DNA of 64,000 bases from Bolinopsis microptera (Eukaryota; Ctenophora; Tentaculata; Lobata; Bolinopsidae). The stretch lies in assembly GCF_026151205.1 (NCBI RefSeq), contig NC_087074.1, positions 14,632,667 to 14,696,666 on the forward strand, read 5' to 3'. Shown piece after piece: positions 57,893-64,000 of the stretch (the first letter of the stretch is position 1; every line of letters starts with the position of its first letter). Below the pieces are notes generated by a model that was not told the origin of the DNA, made no database searches, and was given only the letters and a program-made list of their open reading frames with translations. The position numbers were made by a program, and so were the translations under genes.

Positions 57893-58180
57893 TCACGTGT
57901 CCTCCGTAGTCACGTGTCCTCCGTAGTCACGTGTCCTCCGTAGTCACGTGTCCTCCGTAGTCACGTGTCCTCCGTAGTCACGAGTCCTCCGTAGTCACGT
58001 GTCCTCCGTAGTCACGTGTCCTCCGTAGTCACGTGTCCTCCGTAGTCACGTGTCCTCCGTAGTCACGTGTCCTCCGTAGTCACGTGTCCTCCGTAGTCAC
58101 GTGTCCTCCGTAGTCACGTGTCCTCCGTAGTCACGTGTCCTCCGTAGTCACGTGTCCTCCGTAGTCACGTGTCCTCCGTA
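57893..58180 (+). repeat. 17 bp minisatellite carrying repeated CACGTG E-boxes
   Basis: The unit TCACGTGTCCTCCGTAG is repeated 17 times, the last lacking its final G. All copies are identical by eye except one near 57978 that reads TCACGAGTCC. Each normal unit contains the palindromic bHLH site CACGTG, so 16 sites are spaced exactly 17 bases apart, about 1.6 helical turns. Confidence 0.95.
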
Positions 58181-58470
58181 CTTCTTTCTCTGTTTTGTTA
58201 GCTCTCCGTATCACTCTCGCATGGTGAGTCATCACGATTCACCAAGTGAGTGTCTCTGAAATGCTCGTTTATCCCCCTAGTCCAGTCAACTCCTTCAAAC
58301 TGTGCTGAAAGTTAGGTTATTGTTATTTATAGGTTGTTAAAACTCAACCTTGTACGTACAATAATATAAGCTAATAATGATGTGATGATTATTTTATCCG
58401 TGCTAGTTAACCTGGTTTTTGGGTACCGGGCCATCCTGGTTACTCTGCTTTGGGCCGTTCCCCTGGCTTA

Positions 58471-58792
58471 CCCTGCAGTTCCACGGCTCAGTTTTGCAAC
58501 CAGATTTGCTCACATTTTTTCTCACATTTTTGCGACCGGAAATGAAATTCAAAAATATTTCTCCGCACGGAGAAATATTTTTGATATGACCCAAAACTCC
58601 GTGAAAGCAGTTTTAACCTGGGCGCTCGCGTGGGACATTTCATTATGATGCGCCCACGCGCGCGTGCAAATACCAACCGTGGAAACGTACATTGTAAACA
58701 AAACTGCTTTCGCGGAGTTTTGCTTTTCAAAACTCATTGCGCGGAGTTTTGTGTCAAATCTGGTCGCAAAACTGAGCCGTGGAACTGGGCTG
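58471..58792. mobile_element. MITE with ~33 bp inverted ends and a perfect internal hairpin
   Basis: The ends share CAGTTCCACGGCTCAGTTTT then GCRACCAGATTTG in inverted orientation (58476-58508 and complement near 58755-58787). TA dinucleotides flank at 58469-58470 and 58793-58794, compatible with a TA target. Inside, 58550-58583 is a perfect 16 bp stem (CAAAAATATTTCTCCG) with a 2-base loop. A second internal inverted pair involves AAAACTCCG and CGGAGTTTT. There is no transposase; ORFs on both strands are palindrome by-products. Confidence 0.75.
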
Positions 58793-59011
58793 TAATACAG
58801 GTCTAGTTTACCCATATTATATAATATAATGAAGTGATGAGTGGATTGCTAGAGTAAGAATGAGGAAATCTTGAAAATTGACATTTAACTGTAGCGTGAT
58901 ATTACGTACCAAGTGAAGATATTGGTAAACCTTATTGTTTGATAGAATCATTAACTTTTTTTAAATCATTAATTTTTTATATTAATAAAAAGATGCCTCG
59001 GGTGCACGTGC

Positions 59012-60538
59012 CTATTTTACAGTTTCATATAACTTACTAAGCATTGGAAATGTGATTTGCTCGAAGACGTCGCACACAGGTTCTTGATGGTACTGACGGA
59101 AATGTTCAACTACACCTTCAGTTATGTTCAAACCAACAAACTTCCCTGAAAAACTCATATTTAATTAACTTGAACTGAGTATGTCAACATGCTCCAAGTG
59201 AACGATAAGTTAATACAGTTTACATTGACATCATAAGTGATTGCACAATACAAAAGTAAAGAGTGTAATTAATGATGAAAGTAGTTTACACTTACCCAAC
59301 ATTCCCCAACTGGTAGAGAGTAGCTTGAACGATTCCTCCGTGAGCACCTTGTTGAAATAGGTTGAGGTGTATAGGACATCCCATCTGGTGATGTTGTGGA
59401 ATGTCCTGGCGTCATCCAGCTGGGTCAGTGTGCTTGTAAGGGAGGTTGAGCAGGTATCCAGCTTCTCTCCTGTCTTGTTGTGCTGGGCCGTCTCTGTCTG
59501 CAGCTCACGCTCCGTTCTTTCGAGTTCTCCTTTAACTGTCCCTAACTCCTCCTGGGTGGAATTCAGGTCCTCCTGGGTGGAATTCAGATGACCCCTCACT
59601 GTCCCTAACTCCTCCTGGGTGGAATTCAGATAATCCTTCACTGTCTCTAACTCCTCCTGGGTAGAATTCAGATGATCTTTCACTGTCCCTAACTCCTCCT
59701 GGGTGGTATTCAGGTCCTCCTTGGTGGAACTCAGATGACCCTTCACTGTCCCTAGCTCTTCAAGAGTTGTATTCAGTTGTCCACTAATATTAACCAGCTT
59801 CTCTTTAGACACTTTCAACCGAGAATCTAGTTCCTTCTTCCATTGACACATCTTGAACTCACTCATAGATCCGATCAAAACCTCACTCACAGATCCGCTT
59901 CTCGACTGAGACATAATGTGTTCCCATTTCAGAACCCTAGTTTCAGCAAATTCTGTAAGGTCAAAACAGAGTCCACCTTCCGCTATTTTCTTAACCTCAG
60001 TCGAGCTTAAGGCTTGGGAATAGACATTAAACTGGTAAAGTTGGCCTCCGAAAATGTAGCCAGAACTAGTACTGTAAGAGAGTCGGTTAAAGAATAGTGT
60101 ACCTCCCATTTTCAGTGTTCTTCCAGAGACTGTCGTACCTGTGCCTACTAAAGAACCATCAATATACAGCTTAATGCTCCTCGAGGCTAGTGACCAAGTA
60201 ATACAGTAACTAAACCAGCTGCCTACAGGCTTTGTTACCGCACTCCGCATGTTTCCACTCACAGCTCCACCTGCTATATGTTTGTGAATCCCAGTAGCAT
60301 CTAACACGATCTCATTGTCCGGCGTGCTTGACTCATAGTCAAACAGTACCGGGTAGGAGGAGGAGGTATATATACGTTTGGCCCAAGTGCAGATCGAAAA
60401 GGAGTCTTGGAAGGGGGCCATGTTAAACTTGAATCCAATGTTGTCATTTGCGGAAGTTCCAAAATGAAGAGCAGTGTACTGCTCATCATCAGAGGCAACA
60501 GTAGGTAGGATGATGACGACGATTAACAAGAGGAACAT
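59012..60538 (-). CDS. Secreted pentraxin-like protein with coiled-coil stalk (two exons)
   Basis: Exon 1 (60538-59296) joins exon 2 (59145-59012) by a clean TTGG|GTAAGT donor and TTTTTCAG acceptor, giving 458 residues. If unspliced, exon 1 would end at 435 residues with an odd hydrophobic tail. Residues 1-16 (MFLLLIVVIILPTVAS) form a signal peptide. Residues about 20-225 are a pentraxin/LamG-type jelly roll: FSICTWAK (Cys50), YCITWSLASRSIKLYIDGSL (Cys112; the pentraxin H-x-C-x-T-W box with Tyr for His), and a tail (LKWEHIMSQSRSGSVSEV) like the pentraxin C-terminus. Residues about 235-375 are a coiled coil with 14-residue repeats like LNSTQEELGTVKDH, most carrying an N-glycosylation site. Exon 2 adds GKFVGLNITEGVVEHFRQYH and ends with FPMLSKLYETVK. 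Pentraxins bind surface ligands extracellularly; here the coil would probably oligomerise the heads. The ligand is unknown. Confidence 0.85.
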
Positions 60539-62205
60539 AACGGTGGTTTGCGAGCGAGAAATGAATTTCTTATTATCTAATCAGGGTATTCGGAGGCGTC
60601 ACGCAAAATTTGGGACTTTCAGGGGAATTACTCTTAACTCGAACTTACTTAGAACCGCAAAGGTTTTAAATGCTAGATAACATAATTGAGTGGCACGCCA
60701 TGCCACATAGCCTGAAATTCTCGAACTTTGTTCCCTTAATATTGAACTGCTGCTCCTAATTTCTAGATAAAATTATGTTCTTAGACTGTCCTTATCAAAA
60801 AAAACTAATTACAATCGCCATTTTAATCTAGTTCCAATTCACTTGCCGGCTAACTGTTTAAAAAATCAACCGCCCGGTGGTCGTATTTGCAAATTTTATT
60901 CTTTTTATCTGGTGAAAAATAATTGCTTAGGCTATCACCAGTCGAAGTCGAGTAAGTCGATTAAGTCACCTCAGACCAGTATCCAAGAAGCCCTGCCAGT
61001 CCACAAAGAATGCCGTGTGAACCCTGACCCTAACCCTAAACATGATTCTGTTGGTGATATGTCCTGATATGGTCGTTTATTGTAGAATTTGTACCGTTCT
61101 AACTTATATTCTGTCCCGTACTCCAAAATTGTGATTGGAATTGTGAAAATATCAAAATTCATGTTGCGCCTTAATATACGCAGCACAGTATAATGTTCAT
61201 ATCCACTAATCAATTATAAATTCCAACTATGTTCGTTATTTCCACTGGGATCTTCATACTTACGCTTAATATTAATATAATATAACAAACTAGAAACCCG
61301 CTAGTCGAAAGCTTTGTAGGAGGAAATTTTATAAAGTAACGCGAGCTGAAATTGGTCAGAACGAAGAGTCGGTTTTTGGTCAATTTTCAGTGTTTTTACG
61401 ACTATGTCCCCGTTGCCGGGGAGATTTCGTCAAGTTTAAAATATAATATAGATGAACAATGTCAAGAGCTAGAGATACGGATTACATTGGTAGTTTCACA
61501 ATACCGCTCATGCTTTGCAATGTAAGTGAGTGTGGGTGTGACATTTAGGATACTGATAAAGAGGTGAGTAGGTACACATATTTCCTCAAAATTCTTTTGA
61601 ATATTGGTCTTGACATTCCAGAAGCTCTGTGGTATGTCATGTTGTTTCATGCTGCCATTTTTGGGTCCATATTCCATGTATCAATGGCATGAAAATGTGA
61701 GTGTGACGCAATTTTGGATAGTGTCCGATTGAATTCAATCCAAGGTACTCAGAAGAGAGCTTCTTATTGTAGACGGGTTGTTGATAGTTTGGACAGGTTG
61801 TAGATGTGTCTGACAGCTGTTTGACAGGTCCCTGTTTGATCCGAGGTGATTATTATATACTACTGCTGACAGATTGAAAAATGAAAGCATTTTTAAACCC
61901 GTCCACTTCAGAAATTTAAGCTGTATATTAGGACGCAATAAAACTACCGGACCACGATGTATGGGGACCCGCCACCCCATGTCGAATCTGTTACATCATT
62001 TCCTCAAATTATTTGTTATATAGTAGTGTTGAAAGTACACATTAAAAAAGTATATAACAGCACATTGTACTGAATTCAAGCCTGTGTCCCAATATTAAAG
62101 TTTGGACAATATAATACACAGATAAATTCTGCAATATGGTTACTGTATGATTAGACACCATTTAAAATATAACTCCACTTTTGACCTATTTGACGGCCAC
62201 TTATT
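60539..62205. other. Intergenic stretch, no supported gene
   Basis: 61019-61040 has CCCTGACCCTAACCCTAAA, a minimal telomere-like block. ORFs at 60843-61067 and on the minus strand at 60971-61213, 61462-61677 and 61735-61980 show no family signature or splice support. Confidence 0.4.
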
Positions 62206-62209
62206 TTTT

Positions 62210-62902
62210 TCATAATCGCACCGGTTAATTTTTCAGGGAGTGCGATTACAAAACTAATCGCACTGTTTTGAGAGAAATCGAAAACATATTCAGTGCGATT
62301 ACAAAACTAATCGCACTGATTTTTTGAAAGATACTGTAATATCGTGTTCCGCAATTTCCTGTCCATACGCTAACATAAGTTTACAGTATATTAGTTGCAC
62401 TAGCGTAATAATAAGTTAATATTATAGCTCAATAGTATAGTGTAAATAAAGAGCCACACGCTGAGGCTACGAGGGCGGTTATCCGTTGAAATGTTAAGTT
62501 CGCGTGACCACCGCGTGTGAGTCACAATTGAAGAAGCAAGTGACTTGCCAACGTATTCAATACTCTGAGACCCTATGGGCCATGAGGCTTAGTGTGACCA
62601 ACCGCTTCTTTGGTTTTGTTACGGGGCCGGTATGGCAGTTGCTTGTATGTTCTCATGTTGTGGTTCAAATCCAATTCCTGCTGAATCCCAAACAGTGCAG
62701 ATCAAGGTCATCGTTAACAGTCTAGTTGTACTAGATTACTGTAACGGTACTTCACAGGTAGTGCGATTATAATCTAATCGCACTGTTTTGTCAGTTGCTC
62801 ACAAAAGAGTGTGAATAGTTCACACTCTGGCTCCATAATATGAAGGACTTAATTCTAAATGAAAACCTCGAATATCCAGTGCGATTATTAACTAATAGCA
62901 CT
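62210..62902. repeat. Dispersed AGTGCGATTA...TAATCGCACT palindromes
   Basis: A 25-26 bp palindrome with 10 bp arms AGTGCGATTA and TAATCGCACT occurs at 62239-62264, 62292-62317 and 62760-62784, with a decayed copy at 62878-62902 (TAATAGCACT). A half-site (AATCGCAC) sits at 62213. The first two share the loop CAAAAC; the third has a different loop. CACTGTTTTG or CACTGATTTT follows the first three. Confidence 0.9.
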
Positions 62903-62974
62903 GATCATAACACCAAAAGCGTGGAGTTATACGCTAATCTAACTGCATGTATAATACCATTACACCAGATATTG

Positions 62975-63115
62975 CACTCAGTTGCGCCTCGTGAAATAAC
63001 TGCAATAATCGAACTCGGCTTCGCCTCGTGCGATAACTGTATCAATTTGTACTCTGCTGCGCCTCGTGCAATTAATAGTGTAATCGAATTGTACGCAGTT
63101 AGATTAGAGTATTAT
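62975..63115. repeat. Imperfect tandem repeat around GCGCCTCGTG
   Basis: Three units of about 35-70 bases share GYTKCGCCTCGTGCRATAA followed by an AT-rich run and a return to ACTC or ACGCAG. They begin about 75 bases after the last AGTGCGATTA palindrome and contain CGATAACTG and AATCGAA words that echo it. Confidence 0.6.
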
Positions 63116-63214
63116 ATAATACAGTCAACAAATTATAATAGTAAAATTGTGAGTAAAATCGTAAAAAGGGTAAAAACACTTATTAGATGAAATAGCATAG
63201 TGAAGGTGCAACAA

Positions 63215-63545
63215 ATGTTACGAAACACAAATTTCCAAGAGTGTCTGCTTTCCAACTGTTGGTCTCCTTTAATATGAACTTTTCTACCCCTTCTTCCGAT
63301 CTAATCCAGTATATGACCCAAGATAGCGATGGTGTTCAGTGGTTGTTATATGTATATCTGGAAATAGTTCCTTAGCTTTGGTAGCATGCTCTGGTTTTTA
63401 CAATAAACCATGTTTTGTTGGGTTTAGGGTAATACCCATACATGGGGCCATGATCGTTCAGGACCACCCACCATTTCACAAATTGTTCGAGTTTATCCCC
63501 TACTGCAGAGTCATCTGCATACCAAAGCCTGTCTGTGATATGTGT
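63215..63545 (-). pseudogene. Reverse transcriptase core fragment, same family as the 52 kb fragment
   Basis: On the minus strand, TATGCAGATGACTCTGCAGT encodes YADDSAVGDKLEQFVKWWVV, then LNDHGPMYGYYPKPNKTWFI and VKTRA, and after a shift a segment near HRYLGSYTG. The Y-A-D-D palm motif followed by KLxxxxxWWxxLxxxGPxxGYxPxPxKTWLIVK is, from memory, the signature of an RT family widespread in corals and molluscs whose proteins end with the block seen at 52069-52410. Frames are broken several times. The plus-strand ORFs over this stretch are antisense shadows. Confidence 0.7.
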
Positions 63546-63711
63546 TTAGTTCCCTTTCTGATTCTGTGTCTGGTTCTGTCTGTTTTACCAACAATCCTCC
63601 CCTGTATCCATCAACGCGAACGTGTTGGTTATTTTGTTTATGTCGTAAGTCCAAGATTCAAGTCCAGGCATATTTCAATGCATCTTATATCATAATTATT
63701 TTCCACCGAAG

Positions 63712-63863
63712 GAACCTGAAGCTGCAAAAAGAGAAGATTTTACTGAAACGGAAGATACTGGCCGTTGAGCGGGAAAATAACAGCCTTAAAGATGAAATCG
63801 GAGGACTGGAGAAACAGCCACTTGCTAATTCCGCACAAGCTCAGCTCAGAGCGCCCCATTCAG
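63712..63863 (+). CDS. Candidate coiled-coil exon
   Basis: Between an acceptor-like ATTTTCCACCGAAG and a donor CATTCAG|GTAAAAG one frame is open: NLKLQKEKILLKRKILAVER, then ENNSLKDEIGGLEKQPLANS. Leucine and isoleucine spacing and the high charge fit a coiled coil or the end of a bZIP-like helix. No partner exon lies in the remaining ~140 bases of the window. The gene is unknown. Confidence 0.45.
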
Positions 63864-64000
63864 GTAAAAGTTTAAAAGGAGACTTGTTTGGGCAGTTTTT
63901 GGCGGTTTCGATTTCCCCTCTATTTTGGTAGTCTACTCTGAAGTTTGGAGTAAACTGCCGACTGAGCCGTCGCCAGATATTGCTAGTTTTTGGTACTTTG

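Noticed and set aside
57893-58180. CRISPR array
   Set aside because: The 17 bp units are directly adjacent without spacers, so it is a simple minisatellite.
63280-63300. Sequencing-adapter contamination (TCTTCCGATCT)
   Set aside because: Only 11 bases match, the flanks do not resemble adapter, and the stretch is part of a recognisable minus-strand RT fragment.
63339-63695. 118-codon plus-strand ORF with hydrophobic segments
   Set aside because: It is antisense to the YADD-type RT fragment on the minus strand.

Overview
The window looks like nuclear DNA from an invertebrate animal. Its genes have eukaryotic splice signals and AATAAA polyadenylation signals. The recognisable proteins are animal-type: CDC7 kinase, RNase H1, C2H2 zinc fingers and a pentraxin-like secreted protein. 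The DNA is AT-rich and crowded with LINE fragments and small terminal-inverted-repeat (TIR) elements. Short TTAGGG-like blocks occur. I cannot name the species; a marine invertebrate such as a cnidarian or sponge would fit.

Left end (1-4.5 kb): a compact gene cluster. It holds the 3' end of a plus-strand gene, a first coding exon of a minus-strand gene, an apparently complete CDC7 kinase in one exon, and RNase H1, whose ATG-started frame and catalytic frame are offset by one base at a G4A6 run. From 4.5 to 14.5 kb there is no convincing gene. Instead there are G-rich degenerate repeats, a microsatellite, two direct copies of a ~460 bp repeat, a GC-rich region of nested fold-back elements sharing a palindrome like ATTGACGATGTCAAT, and a small TIR element with a 9 bp target duplication.

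14.7-17.8 kb: LINE wreckage from two LINE types, then an ~830 bp segment that recurs at 52.5-53.5 kb with a copied first coding exon. 18.4-18.9 kb is a large hairpin element. 19.6-25.7 kb is a three-fold tandem duplication of a C2H2 zinc-finger gene, full of small indels and interrupted by a tRNA-derived SINE-like insertion. 28.2-29.3 kb holds an indel-broken ATP synthase gamma-subunit locus and a second broken unknown ORF.

32-50 kb is mostly mobile and repetitive DNA. It holds a 1,957 bp TIR element packed with a TGATTCAAAAATCACA motif, an 805 bp hAT-like element with a perfect 8 bp target duplication, an intact 1,006-residue endonuclease/reverse-transcriptase LINE ORF, and another RT fragment. 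It ends with a ~335 bp satellite showing a three-unit higher-order period and a 2,478 bp palindrome with 1,185 bp arms carrying mariner-like transposase remnants.

Right end (50-64 kb): a retroelement fragment, the second copy of the 16.9 kb duplication leading into a multi-exon plus-strand gene, a 34 bp G run, a 17-copy 17 bp minisatellite that presents 16 CACGTG E-boxes, a two-exon pentraxin/coiled-coil secreted protein gene, repeated AGTGCGATTA palindromes, a second fragment of the retroelement seen at 52 kb, and a coiled-coil exon. The host genes share no evident pathway. The window is best read as a few housekeeping or secreted genes set in repeat-rich DNA.
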